Shown: in pieces, positions 41,443-50,390 of the stretch
How positions within the stretch are numbered: the stretch's first letter is position 1
How the letters are laid out: every line of letters starts with the position of its first letter
From: Euglena gracilis
Taxonomy: Eukaryota; Euglenida; Euglenophyceae; Euglenales
Direction of reading: 5' to 3'
Assembly: GCA_039621445.1 (NCBI GenBank)
Contig: CP154957.1
Span: 18,486,906-18,550,905 of the forward strand
DNA: 64,000 bases
The notes under the pieces: model-generated
What the model was told of the DNA's origin: nothing
The model's database searches: none
What the model saw: the letters and a program-made list of their open reading frames with translations, nothing else
Made by a program: the position numbers and the translations under genes

Positions 41443-42808
41443 AAAATTCCACTTCTTTGATGAATAATTCCGCTTTTTTTGGGTCCACTACAAAAATTTC
41501 CTCGGCGAGTAAATCCAACACCCTACACAAATCCCTTTTGTGTGCCTCGAGGAGATCCTCCCCCTCCCCGACGGTGGTCCCTACCAAAATGTCATCAATG
41601 TATGGGGTAGCAATATCCCTTACGGGTGCTAAACGGTCATCCATCATTTGTTGAAATTGTTGTGAGGCATTGGTTAACCCCATTACATTTACCCTCCATT
41701 GGTAAAGACCCTTTGGTGTGAAGGAGCAAGTTATAGGCCTACTATCCGGGTGAAGCGGCTGTTGGTGAAAAGCTTGTTTTAAATCCAAAATGGAGAACAT
41801 TTGGTTTGCGCCATGCTTCACCAAGATGTCTTCGATTTTCGGAAGAGGGTAGTTGCATCTACGGGATTGGCTGTTGGGTCCCCTCATGTCAACAACCCCC
41901 CTCCAAGGAAAATCGGCTGACTTTTTGGGCACGGGGAAAGTTTGTGAGAGCCATTCTGAATTTTTTGTTGTGGCTGGCTCGATGAATTTCATGTCGATCC
42001 AATCTTGAGTGATTTTTTCCAAAGCTTCTTTTCGTTCCCCGTGCATAAAAAATGGTTTTTGTCGGGTGGGCCGCGCTCCTTCTTGCAAAGGTATGAATGC
42101 ATAACCATATGGTCCTCTTACGGGTGGGTCGGGTTGTACCTTAGACCGAAATACGGTTCCACCATACCTTCCAAAAATCTCCTCTCTTAGCTCCCTTATT
42201 CTCTCTTCCTCTTTGGATTCCGTTTCATTATTCCCCTCCCCCTCCCTTGCAATAATCATTTTGCGAATTGGTAGGGGGTTTTCATTTGCAATCTCCAAAT
42301 TCTTTCCCAAAATTTTGAGCGAGTGTTCGTCCAAGGCTTGTCCCCTTTGATCAAAACCCTCCATGGGAAGTTGGAAACCAAACTTTTCCAAATTTGTCAC
42401 ACCCCCCCTTTGGGGTAGTGTGTTAGGGACTTTTCCTTGTCGTTTTCTCCTATGATCTCTCACACCGAACAAAAATGTCAACTCGGGTTCCTCCACTACC
42501 AAAGCACGATGATGTGGAAAAATTCCAATTTTTGTTTGCACAAGCCATGGGTATGACAAAATTGCGTCCACTTTGATGTTAGCTTCATAAAATTCCACAT
42601 CATACTCAAAATCTGTGGGTGGGGTGTTCTCACTCACCTCCCCTTGCAATTTCATAATCACCTTAGTGCACCTCCCCCCACCACTCAAGGCTTGACCATC
42701 AGCGGTTTCAAACCTCAAGGGGTGTTCGGCCGAATACATTAGGTGGTCACTCACTAAACCTTGCCTTATGAGGTTAGCTTCGGCACCGGTGTCCACCAAA
42801 ATATCCAT
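41381..42808 (-). CDS. Protease and reverse transcriptase of element E
   Basis: 475 residues from ATG 42,808. The retropepsin motif MDILVDTGAEANLIR is at the very N-terminus, so upstream residues may belong to the same domain in another frame. Then ILSYPWL (flap/dimer side), and RT from about residue 225: DPPVRGPYGYAFIPL, WLSQTFPVPKKS, WRGVVDMRGPNSQ, NYPLPKIEDIL, MFSILDLKQAFHQQPLHPDS, VNVMGLTNASQQFQQMMDD and the polymerase motif YIDDILVGT near residue 410. The ORF loses frame at EVEFCGQIFG where the true RT continues in the ORF below. It begins 40 bases after the methyltransferase stop. Confidence 0.92.
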   Translation of the reverse strand: MDILVDTGAEANLIRQGLVSDHLMYSAEHPLRFETADGQALSGGGRCTKVIMKLQGEVSENTPPTDFEYDVEFYEANIKVDAILSYPWLVQTKIGIFPHHRALVVEEPELTFLFGVRDHRRKRQGKVPNTLPQRGGVTNLEKFGFQLPMEGFDQRGQALDEHSLKILGKNLEIANENPLPIRKMIIAREGEGNNETESKEEERIRELREEIFGRYGGTVFRSKVQPDPPVRGPYGYAFIPLQEGARPTRQKPFFMHGERKEALEKITQDWIDMKFIEPATTKNSEWLSQTFPVPKKSADFPWRGVVDMRGPNSQSRRCNYPLPKIEDILVKHGANQMFSILDLKQAFHQQPLHPDSRPITCSFTPKGLYQWRVNVMGLTNASQQFQQMMDDRLAPVRDIATPYIDDILVGTTVGEGEDLLEAHKRDLCRVLDLLAEEIFVVDPKKAELFIKEVEFCGQIFGAWRASAGPRQITCH

Positions 42809-42848
42809 ATTTCATTCCTCCCCGTTCCCAAAACAACCCTTGTCCGAA

Positions 42849-44420
42849 TCAAAAATCCTTAGAAAATTTCTCAATCCCTGTGAGTGGGTATCTCTTTTTA
42901 ACCATCCGTGATTTCAAATGTACCACCTTTGGTTTCTTGGGGTTGCTAGTGTTGGCGGGGGGCTTATTACCCTCTATCAACAAGGCCCAAACTCCCCACC
43001 TCACACCCCCCATTGGTTTCCCATCGACCTCAAAAAGCTTGGTTCCGGGTGGAAAATACAACTTTTTTGTTGCCTTCCGAACAAGTTCTCTCACCCAACC
43101 TCTGTTCCAATCGGGTAAAATGCAAATGGCATCACAAGGGTCCTTTTGCAATTTCTTTGCCACCTTTGGCCACAATGACCAGGGAGGGTTCAACCAAACC
43201 GTGCCTCCCCCTCCCCATGGTACCGCCAAAGCATTTTCCTTCTCGGTCAAATATGAGGTGCACTGAGAATTTTGGGTAGAAGCAAAACAATCCACCTCGG
43301 CCCTCCTTTGAAAATTCTCCTCAATCACTTGCACAAATGAATTTCGAACGGCATAGTCCTCACGTTTGAAGGAAAATTTCTCCTCCTTAAAATCAAGGGC
43401 CGAAAGAAGGTACTCGACCAACTTCTCAGGTACTCTCCATTTTTGTTGAGTGCTCACCCTCATTCCGTTTCCTCCCAATTGTTCTTTGTGAACCAACCCT
43501 CCCCCCTCACTTGCAATCAAATGGGGGCAGGTTTTCCCATCACAAAGTTTGTCCTTCAAACTCAACAAATTTTGACTCCCCCAAATACGAGTGGGTTTTT
43601 GATATCCCCAGTCTGAAAATTGACAATAATCCACATCAATGAAATTCAAATTTTGCACACAATGCCTTTTTGGCAAAAGTCCCGTTCGGGGATTTTCAAT
43701 CCACCACAATTTGGGCTGAAAATACTCCACAATTTCCAAAGTTTTTGTCACAAGTTGGTCTGCCCATTCCAAATTTCTTTCTCCCACCGTCTTAGCACGG
43801 CTATACTCCGTGCAAGGCACACTTGCCGTTATGACTTGAAAATATCCACGGGGGTATTTTCGATAATTCCACTCCAGAATATCCGTAACGTGGGTTGGGT
43901 GAAATTTTGGGTTCACATCCAAGGATACCACCTGGTACCCGTTTTCCTCCAAACATCTCCCAACAGACCCTTTTCCCGAAAACAAATCCAACGCCTTGGG
44001 AACTTTCCAACTTCCCAACCCTTTGATGGATGGTCTTTCGCTCAAACAACCATAATAATTGTTGAACCTGGGCCGTGCACTCTCCTGGCTTGCACACCTG
44101 GTCCACGGTTTGCCCTTCCTCGACACGGGCTGCCATTGGCCACTCAAAGCCTCAAAGCTCAAGGCCACTTGTCTTCTCGAGTTGGCTGTCGAGGATGAAC
44201 TCATTGAAATCATTGAATTGGCACCGTTGCTCGTCTTCGATATTGCACACTCTTCATTGCCTGATTTTGAACCTGAGGTGAAGGGATTGGAAGACAAAGA
44301 CACACATTCTCCACCACGGTAATATTCTCCATGTGAAGATGTGGTTGGGTTATGCAAAATACTTTGGGGGTTTTCGATGCCCGAGGATGTAAACCCCTCA
44401 AAAACATGACCCCGGCGTCC
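42849..44420 (-). CDS. Cytosine-C5 DNA methyltransferase-like protein fused to an NPPW methyltransferase-like domain (element E)
   Basis: The frame is open from just after the in-frame TAG (44,421-44,423); the first ATG is 44,357 (502 residues). C5-MTase motifs: I, KALDLFSGKGSVG (121-133, S-adenosylmethionine site); II, LDVNPK; IV, SVPCTEYSRAKT (catalytic Cys 182 in PC); VI, WWIENPRTG (ENP 221-223); VIII-like, YCQFSDWGYQKPTRIWG (244-260). The target-recognition part is short. The second domain (340-470) has EVDCFASTQNSQ, WLNPPWSLWPKVAKKL (NPPW 390-393) and ILPDWNRGW, resembling N6-adenine-type methyltransferase folds found in many retroelements. Position between Gag and protease makes it part of the element. 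Cytosine methyltransferases captured by retrotransposons have been reported in dinoflagellates and a charophyte alga. Activity and target (own DNA or host) are inferred, not shown. Confidence 0.85.
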   Translation of the reverse strand, partial: GRRGHVFEGFTSSGIENPQSILHNPTTSSHGEYYRGGECVSLSSNPFTSGSKSGNEECAISKTSNGANSMISMSSSSTANSRRQVALSFEALSGQWQPVSRKGKPWTRCASQESARPRFNNYYGCLSERPSIKGLGSWKVPKALDLFSGKGSVGRCLEENGYQVVSLDVNPKFHPTHVTDILEWNYRKYPRGYFQVITASVPCTEYSRAKTVGERNLEWADQLVTKTLEIVEYFQPKLWWIENPRTGLLPKRHCVQNLNFIDVDYCQFSDWGYQKPTRIWGSQNLLSLKDKLCDGKTCPHLIASEGGGLVHKEQLGGNGMRVSTQQKWRVPEKLVEYLLSALDFKEEKFSFKREDYAVRNSFVQVIEENFQRRAEVDCFASTQNSQCTSYLTEKENALAVPWGGGGTVWLNPPWSLWPKVAKKLQKDPCDAICILPDWNRGWVRELVRKATKKLYFPPGTKLFEVDGKPMGGVRWGVWALLIEGNKPPANTSNPKKPKVVHLKSRMVKKRYPLTGIEKFSKDF

Positions 44421-44423
44421 CTA
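44421..44423 (-). promoter_or_regulatory. In-frame TAG between Gag and the methyltransferase frame (element E)
   Basis: Minus strand: CAT TAG GGA CGC CGG. The Gag C-terminal frame (44,424-45,050) and the methyltransferase frame are the same, separated only by this codon. TAG followed by G is a leaky context in known readthrough cases. Confidence 0.55.
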
Positions 44424-45050
44424 ATGACGAATAGGGTGGGCCACCATTGGCGTTGGGTTATTGTTATTGCCCTTCCCCCCTTTGGCACCGAAATTCTGGT
44501 CAAATCCTTTGCCTCTCCCCCTTCCCTTACCACCCTTCCCCTTGTACCCCTGTTGGTTACCCCCATACCATTGGGAGTTACTTGCCCCATGTCCCTGGGA
44601 ATTATTCCCTCCTTTCCATTGGCTGCCCTTGCCATACGGCTGAAAATTGTTTCTGTTCCACGGGGCTTGTCTAGCAACATACGGCATTGTTGGTTGTGAG
44701 GGGGGTGGGATCCATTGTGCCCCCCCCACCACCGGTCTTTGCACATTGGGTGGGTTCTCCACCGTTGAAAGCCTTGAAGAATTGCTTGATGGCTGCACAT
44801 TTGAAGATGAAACCGCAACAGATTGATCAGGTTTTGCTGTTTCGCTGATTTGTGATTTGCTTCTGGCTGGGGGGGGTGTCGTTGCCCTACCCGGGGTTGA
44901 CCCAGGTGAACTCTTCCGACTCCCTGATTCCCTTCCCCCTCGATTTTCAGCACCCACCGACCTTGAACGCCTAAACCCTTGATAGCCTGGGGATGAAACA
45001 GAACTTTGTAAGGCGTCATGCTTGTTTCTGAGTGTCAACTTTGTTTTCAC
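44424..45050 (-). CDS. Gag C-terminal (nucleocapsid-like) part, element E
   Basis: 209 residues, Ser/Pro-rich first half and Gly/Asn/Lys-rich second half (GKGSQWKGGNNSQGHG, GKGGKGRGRGKGF), a typical RNA-binding composition. No CCHC knuckle is seen; the element may use a glycine/arginine-rich tail instead. It overlaps the preceding ORF by 4 bases (45,047-45,050) in another frame. Confidence 0.65.
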
Positions 45051-45424
45051 GAGGTTGAAATATCCTCGGTGGTCAAAATTGGTTCAATTTCCTGAACCTG
45101 AAACAAAACGTTTGAATCGTCAAACTCTTTGCCATGAAAACTCTTGACTTTTTCATAGGCAGAGATGTCAGGGAAAATGATTTCAAATTCCCCCTCGTGA
45201 ATTTCCGACACTTTTGTGGGTCTTTTCCCAAGTATTCTCCCCAAGCTTTCCGAAACCATTTCTGAATTCCTATTCCCTGGCACCTTTAGGCGTAAAGTCG
45301 GCTGATATCTCAGCCTCCTTTCCTCCTCATCTGAAACCCATTTTAAGATGAATGAGGGAAGTTTCTGCAACAAAAGTCGTTTTGCTTCCCCCTCCCCGGC
45401 ATCCTTAACCTTGCACTTGGCCAT
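45047..45424 (-). CDS. Gag piece after capsid, element E
   Basis: 125 residues, MAKCKVKDAGEGEAKRLLL then WVSDEEERRLRYQPTLRLKV. The upstream residues in this frame (LEHWLEFQANF) fit the end of the capsid, so the long Gag ORF and this one belong together and are separated by a one-base frame change at about 45,455. It resembles the tail of the capsid C-terminal domain. Confidence 0.6.
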   Translation of the reverse strand: MAKCKVKDAGEGEAKRLLLQKLPSFILKWVSDEEERRLRYQPTLRLKVPGNRNSEMVSESLGRILGKRPTKVSEIHEGEFEIIFPDISAYEKVKSFHGKEFDDSNVLFQVQEIEPILTTEDISTS

Positions 45425-48400
45425 CTTGAAATTTGCCTGAAATTCAAGCCAGTGCTCAAGGCTACTTTGCCCATATTAAAAAGGCTCACCTGCTGCCAAT
45501 TTTGCCTTGCCCCAGATTCCTGATTCTGCGAAAATGTCATTTCCAGGTGACCCCACCCGGCATTAAAATTGATCCCCCCTTCCTTGAGATGGAGCTTCAG
45601 AATTTTTTTGCTCGTTTCGTCAAGACAATCCTCCAACAGAGCTACTTTCAAATCTTCACTCACTTCCCCCCCTGCAGAATTCAGTTTCCGTGAAAATGCT
45701 TGCCAATCCTCAGAAAATTGCTGCCAATCTTGAGATTTCCCTGAAAATTTTGGTGCAGTCAAATTTCTCAACACATGCTGCACCGCTGGGTTACCAACAC
45801 TTATGACTGGGGGTCGCTGGGGTGCCCCCCCAATGGCACAAATGCCACTGACCTGATTTATTGCAAATGCACCCCCCTGTGAACTACTTGATGGTGTGCA
45901 CCCGCCCAGATCAACATCCCAGATTTCACATGGCATCATTGGGGTTACCCCCTTAATCCCGAAAATCCCAGATGATTGAGCCGGTGACACCCCCTTAATG
46001 CCAAAAATCCCAGAATTCGGCTGATTTACTGTCTTGGGCTGGGCCACTTCAGGTGCCTTGGGGTCAATTTGCTGTGTTTTTTCGGCTGAAATTTCCTGAA
46101 CCCTCCCCTCCATGAAATCCAAACGAGTCTGCAAAGTTTGACACAGTTTTTGCAAACCCTCCCGTTGACTCTTTTCACGCTGCAAATCTGTCTGCATGTT
46201 GATCAAAACTGTGAAAAATTGCTGTTTCACTCGATTTTCAATGTCAGTTTGCAATTTTTCAAAATGTTCTTCCTTTGGGGTTTGCCTCAGCTTTTCATCC
46301 ATCATTTGCACCATCATAATTTCCATCATTTTTCTGACCTGGGCTGCCATCTCCCTACGAACTTCCAGTTGAATTGTTGCTTCTGATTTTCCCAGCATTT
46401 CAACCACCTTATCCCAAGGCACCTCCTGGCTGCCCAGAAATTTCTCAATTGCTGTGATCCTGCCCCCCAGAGCTTTGCTCTCGTTTTTAAATGCTTCAAA
46501 TCGCTGCTGAATTTCCTGGGTTAGGGTTCCAAAACTTGATTTTGATTCCTCCCCCACCATTTTCAGCCCAGCAGCGATTTCAGCAAATTTTCTGTCCACC
46601 CCAGAGCATAGCTCACGATATGCTTGTCGAATTGCCAAAATTTCTTTCTGAAAATCTGACTTTATTCCCTCGACAGAATGTAAACAAATTCCAACTTGCT
46701 CGACCAACCCACCTGGTGCAAACAATTTGTTTTGGACATTGTTTCCACGGCTCTCAAGTTGTGCCAGCTCGCTGCCCACAAAATCTCGTAACTTTTTCTC
46801 AAAATCATGAAATTTTCCTTCGATCTGCCTTTGAACTTCAATCCCCAAAAGTTGTTTGTGGCAGTTTGCAACGTTTTCAAATGCACTCCCCCCCTCTTGG
46901 CACCGTAAAATAAATTGGCTGACTGATTGTTGAATTTGCTCCTGACTTTTTTGCTTTTCTTGCTCAAACTGGCTGCACATTTCAGCCGTTCGTTTCTCCA
47001 AATTTTCATGGATGAATTGCAAAAGTTCTGCCTGTGCTCTGGCATTTTTTTCAGCCAAATTCTTCTCAAAATTTTCCAGCCGATTCTCAATCACAACCTG
47101 GGGGAGAATTATGCTTTCCCAATTTGTTATACTTCGGCTCAATTCCTGCAAATAACAATCTACCCCATATGCCCATTGGTCCCATGAGTCAAAATCATCA
47201 CCCCCCATCATCTGACAATTTGATTCGGGGGGCTGTGGTCCAAAAATAGGGGGCTGAAAAACAGGCAATTCTGGTTCCATTTCCTCATCCCCCCTGATTT
47301 CCATGTTAGACCCTGCTTGATTTAACAGCCGGGCTGGCCCCCCTACGGCCAGATTGGAAGATTCAGTCATTAAAACTGCTGATGTTAAATTTTCAGGGGC
47401 TGGCTGTGTCGAAATTAACATCCCCTCGCTGGCTGTTAATCCACGGTTAACTGAAAATCTGTCCTCCAGTAAAAGTACAGGTTCACCCCCCTCAATTTGT
47501 GGGAGATGTGTCCCAAATTCTGGGCACTTATTTTCAAACTGGCTGTCCAGCCGGGGGGTTTGCACCAGAAAACTGAAATTCGCAGAAAAATCTGGCAGAT
47601 TTTGCTCCAAACCCTGATTTCTGGGTGGTACCCAACCTGCAGCAATCAAAAAATCCTCCACTTCTCTCAACCGATCTGGGTTTTGCGCACCCTCCCCCTC
47701 CGTTTCACAGTCACTTTGATACGACGGGGGGGATTCTGCCCACTGAACCAGCTGATTTTCCCCTTCTGGCTGAGAAATTTCCCCCTGTGCAGTTATCATT
47801 CTTATGGGGAAACAGTTTACAGGGCTATCCCCTGATTTTTCAGACGAAAACTCTGAATTATCACCTGAGGCAACCTGTGATTGTGTAAAACCTGTGATTG
47901 TAAATGGCAGGGATCTGGGAATTGATTGATTTGAGATTGAAGATTGATTGGCAGACCCTGCAGAAAAACCTGAATGATTCCATTCACCAAGCCAATCAAC
48001 TGATTGGAATAACCCCTCAGATTCCACAGATTCTGCAGTTCTGACATTTTGATTTCGGGGGCTGCTCTCCGAAAAATCTGGTGGCTGACCTGAAAAATTC
48101 TGTGATTCCACATTCACAGACTCAGCAAACTTTTTGGACTCTGAAAACTCTGTGACCATGTCAAAATTTTCAGCAAGATTTCTGCTGGCTGTGACAGCAA
48201 ATTCGTCCGTGTTTTCTGGGCTGAAAAAAGTTTTGTCGACAGGGCTGGCAAAAAATTCTCTGCTTGTCATGTTCAGGGAATTCGAAAACTTTTCACTGAC
48301 GAAGTCAGTGAATCCACCTCTGCCAACCATGTTCAGGGGTTCTGGTTTGTCATCAACCGAATCCAAAAATTCTTCACTGACAGAGTCAGTGAAGCTACCT

Positions 48401-48870
48401 CTGCGTACCATGTTCACACCCGGCGCCCCCCCTGCGAGCGTCGGACCCGAGACCCCAGCCCCCCGGCCGGCTGCCTCGTCCCCAACACCCACCCCTGGGG
48501 CTGCCGTTCCCTGGCCCGGGGCCAGTGTTTTTCCGGGTGGTGGAGGGCTCATGCCACCCCCCGTTTCGCCCACAGGTATACCCCCCGACCAGAGGGGTGT
48601 GCGTAGGATCGAATTCACTTTTTCCCAACAATCTTGAACAAAGTCAAAATTCCGTTCATTTAAAAATGTACTCCCAAATTTCAGTCCCCACGAAGCCATT
48701 TCACCCACCCTTTCTTCAAGTATGCAAAAACGCTGGAAATGGTCAGGGTGGGTGTTTTGGTGCAATGGATGGTGGTAAAAGGCAACAGAAACACGCACAC
48801 ACCGTGAAAGTGGGAAGAAGGACCTGAAATTGACAATTCTTCCAAACAATGCACCTTGTCTTGAATTCAA
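45343..48870 (-). CDS. Gag of element E, starting within the 5' LTR
   Basis: 1,175 residues from ATG 48,870, about 197 bases into the LTR. Residues 1-153 are LTR-encoded (basic start, then Gly/Pro-rich). At the LTR end it reads GGAPGVNMVRRGSFTDSV. A long acidic, Ser-rich central part follows, then a coiled coil of several hundred residues (about 600-960, e.g. NRLENFEKNLAEKNARAQ). Before the capsid there are two GIFGIKGV repeats. The capsid-like domain is near 1,035-1,145: APKFSGKSQDWQQFSEDW, VALLEDCLDETSKK. The last 25 residues after GKVAL are out of frame relative to the real protein. Gag is far longer than usual (300-500 residues) in gypsy elements. F2 has a truncated version. Confidence 0.8.
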   Translation of the reverse strand: MNSRQGALFGRIVNFRSFFPLSRCVRVSVAFYHHPLHQNTHPDHFQRFCILEERVGEMASWGLKFGSTFLNERNFDFVQDCWEKVNSILRTPLWSGGIPVGETGGGMSPPPPGKTLAPGQGTAAPGVGVGDEAAGRGAGVSGPTLAGGAPGVNMVRRGSFTDSVSEEFLDSVDDKPEPLNMVGRGGFTDFVSEKFSNSLNMTSREFFASPVDKTFFSPENTDEFAVTASRNLAENFDMVTEFSESKKFAESVNVESQNFSGQPPDFSESSPRNQNVRTAESVESEGLFQSVDWLGEWNHSGFSAGSANQSSISNQSIPRSLPFTITGFTQSQVASGDNSEFSSEKSGDSPVNCFPIRMITAQGEISQPEGENQLVQWAESPPSYQSDCETEGEGAQNPDRLREVEDFLIAAGWVPPRNQGLEQNLPDFSANFSFLVQTPRLDSQFENKCPEFGTHLPQIEGGEPVLLLEDRFSVNRGLTASEGMLISTQPAPENLTSAVLMTESSNLAVGGPARLLNQAGSNMEIRGDEEMEPELPVFQPPIFGPQPPESNCQMMGGDDFDSWDQWAYGVDCYLQELSRSITNWESIILPQVVIENRLENFEKNLAEKNARAQAELLQFIHENLEKRTAEMCSQFEQEKQKSQEQIQQSVSQFILRCQEGGSAFENVANCHKQLLGIEVQRQIEGKFHDFEKKLRDFVGSELAQLESRGNNVQNKLFAPGGLVEQVGICLHSVEGIKSDFQKEILAIRQAYRELCSGVDRKFAEIAAGLKMVGEESKSSFGTLTQEIQQRFEAFKNESKALGGRITAIEKFLGSQEVPWDKVVEMLGKSEATIQLEVRREMAAQVRKMMEIMMVQMMDEKLRQTPKEEHFEKLQTDIENRVKQQFFTVLINMQTDLQREKSQREGLQKLCQTLQTRLDFMEGRVQEISAEKTQQIDPKAPEVAQPKTVNQPNSGIFGIKGVSPAQSSGIFGIKGVTPMMPCEIWDVDLGGCTPSSSSQGGAFAINQVSGICAIGGAPQRPPVISVGNPAVQHVLRNLTAPKFSGKSQDWQQFSEDWQAFSRKLNSAGGEVSEDLKVALLEDCLDETSKKILKLHLKEGGINFNAGWGHLEMTFSQNQESGARQNWQQVSLFNMGKVALSTGLNFRQISRWPSARLRMPGRGKQNDFCCRNFPHSS
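48372..48410 (-). other. Primer-binding site and adjacent hairpin, element E
   Basis: Minus TGGTACGCAGAGGTAG (48,410-48,395) follows the LTR end GAACA. Next is the perfect 10-bp hairpin CTTCACTGAC-NNN-GTCAGTGAAG (48,394-48,372). A second, imperfect copy of the whole module is at 48,290-48,331. Confidence 0.7.
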
Positions 48871-49066
48871 TTCTCCAATTCAATCTTTGATTGTTAGCCA
48901 AATGGAAAAAAACCCACAAAGGTCTGCGGAAGCAAATTGTGTTAAAATATAACCTCAAATTAGGCTTTTCTTATTGAATGCGCGTTCTGCGCGGAATGAA
49001 AATTCCGTGTTTTCAAAAGCTTCCGCCTTACCATTTTTGACTGTCGGACGCCCCCGACAGTCGACA
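48411..49066 (-). repeat. 5' LTR of element E
   Basis: 656 bp. A TATA-like GTTATATTTTAAC lies at 48,942-48,954 on the minus strand, about 75 bases before the Gag ATG. Confidence 0.95.
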
Positions 49067-49193
49067 TATGACAGTGATTTCTCCTTTGGGGGGGTGCGCA
49101 CTTTTTAGGGAGGTAGTTTCGGACCCTTGGGGGTGCGCACTTATTAGGGCACTGCGCACAATTAGGGCACTGCGCACTTATTAGGGGGGGGTT
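49067..49193. mobile_element. MITE copy 2, right part
   Basis: After the second TATG it continues ACAGTGATTTCTCC and ends GCACTTATTAGGGGGGGGTT, followed by TA (49,194-49,195). Contains three copies of GCGCACNTATTAGGGCA-like repeats. Confidence 0.85.
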
Positions 49194-49510
49194 TACCCGT
49201 CAATCCGAATGCGGATTGGTTTCACCAACTATCCTATGTGTGTTTTCATTGGTGGGATTTACCCGCTGATGTACCACTCTTCGAGGATTTTTGTGGTATA
49301 TATTATTACCACCGGTTAAAGAAATTATTTTTCGTGTTTGATTCTTCGACGCATTCGGAATATCCGACTTGCGTGTGCCAACATACCTTGGTACCAATGG
49401 GGAGGCCACACCCTCAACGAAGATTTCTGCGGTTATTGAGAGTGCGGACCAACACCCCAAGTCAGCTGACTATTGTTCGCGAATTACTCGCGAATTTCAT
49501 GGTGTACTGC
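49194..49510 (+). pseudogene. Methyltransferase-like domain, second half, and linker, element B
   Basis: PVNPNADWFHQLSYVCFHWWDLP continues the domain broken at 36,211 (in A: PINPEAEWFQQLTYV). The linker SAVIESADQHPKSADYC and ITREFHGVLHN leads into RT. Confidence 0.85.
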
Positions 49511-50390
49511 ATAACCCAGTTCACGCCTGCGACATCGACCCTGCAATTCGCGGTCCGTTCGGTGTTTGCAAAACTGAGCTCAAGGATGGCACTAAACCCA
49601 TGCACCGGAAATTCTTCCGTTGGTCGGGTGAACGCGAACAAGCTCTCAACGAGATGATTGAGAAGCTCATACAGCGGAAGTGGATTATCCGTTCCAAGAG
49701 CGAATGGACATCACAAGCTTTTGTGGTGCCCCAACCCGCTGACCAGTCTGGTCAGAAGAAGTGGAGACTGGTGCTGGGTTACCGGTACCTGAACTCCCAA
49801 ACGAAGGATGACCCCTTCCCGTTACCGCTGATCGAGGATTTGATCAATAGACAATCGGATAACCGGTTGTGGTCAAACTTTGATCTGGAAGACGATTTCC
49901 ATCAGATGCATTTGCATCCTGATTCACAACCGTGACATCCAAGGGCGTGTGCCAATGGACGGTACTCCCCGTGGGGGTTAAGAATGGCCCAGCCACGATT
50001 CAACGCATGATGCGGTGGGTTTTGCGCGACTTGCCGTTTGCTCTGGTGTACATCGATGATGTACTGGTGGGAACCCAACCGCCATCCGCGAAATTTGGCG
50101 AGGGTATGCCGGCGGTATTATCCGCGTTCAAAAAGCATTTGCTTTTTGTAAAGGGTTCCAAAATGTGTTTCGCAAAATTATTAAGCTTTTCGAGCACATC
50201 CTGAGCAACGGGCAGCGTAAAGCTGTACCCAGTAAGATGGAGGCCATTAAGAAATGGACTCCTGAGGTCATTAAGACCTTCACACACTTAAAGGTATTTT
50301 TGGGACTAGCCTAATATTACACGATTTACATGAAATATTTCGCCAAAATCACGTACCCCTAACCCGACAACCCAAAAATCGGACACCCGA
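49510..50390 (+). pseudogene. Reverse transcriptase, element B
   Basis: CDIDPAIRGPFGVC, KFFRWSGEREQALNEMIEKL, WTSQAFVVPQPAD, WRLVLGYRYLNSQTK, PLIEDLI, NFDLEDDFHQMHLHPDSQ, then VLPVGVKNGPATIQRMM and VYIDDVLVGTQPP with the polymerase YIDD near 50,050. A stop splits it at 49,935 and another follows the palm region. Confidence 0.9.

Larger units (their letters stand above)
36495..49066 (-). mobile_element. Element E: LTR retrotransposon carrying a DNA methyltransferase
   Basis: 12,572 bp between perfect 4-bp duplications TATG (36,491-36,494; 49,067-49,070). LTRs are 656 bp each and differ at 4 positions, so the insertion is young. Minus-strand order: 5' LTR, PBS, Gag (starting in the LTR), TAG, C5 methyltransferase-like plus NPPW domain, protease, RT, RNase H, integrase, chromodomain, non-coding region, polypurine tract, 3' LTR. 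One-base frame breaks in Gag (about 45,455), before protease (42,808-42,848) and in RT (about 41,430) are the visible defects; they could be mutations, sequencing errors in homopolymers, or in the second case real translational design. Confidence 0.9.

Noticed and set aside
44210-45019. 269-residue minus-strand ORF overlapping the Gag tail of E
   Set aside because: Shadow frame of the Gly-rich Gag tail; its composition mirrors the real frame and no domain is seen.
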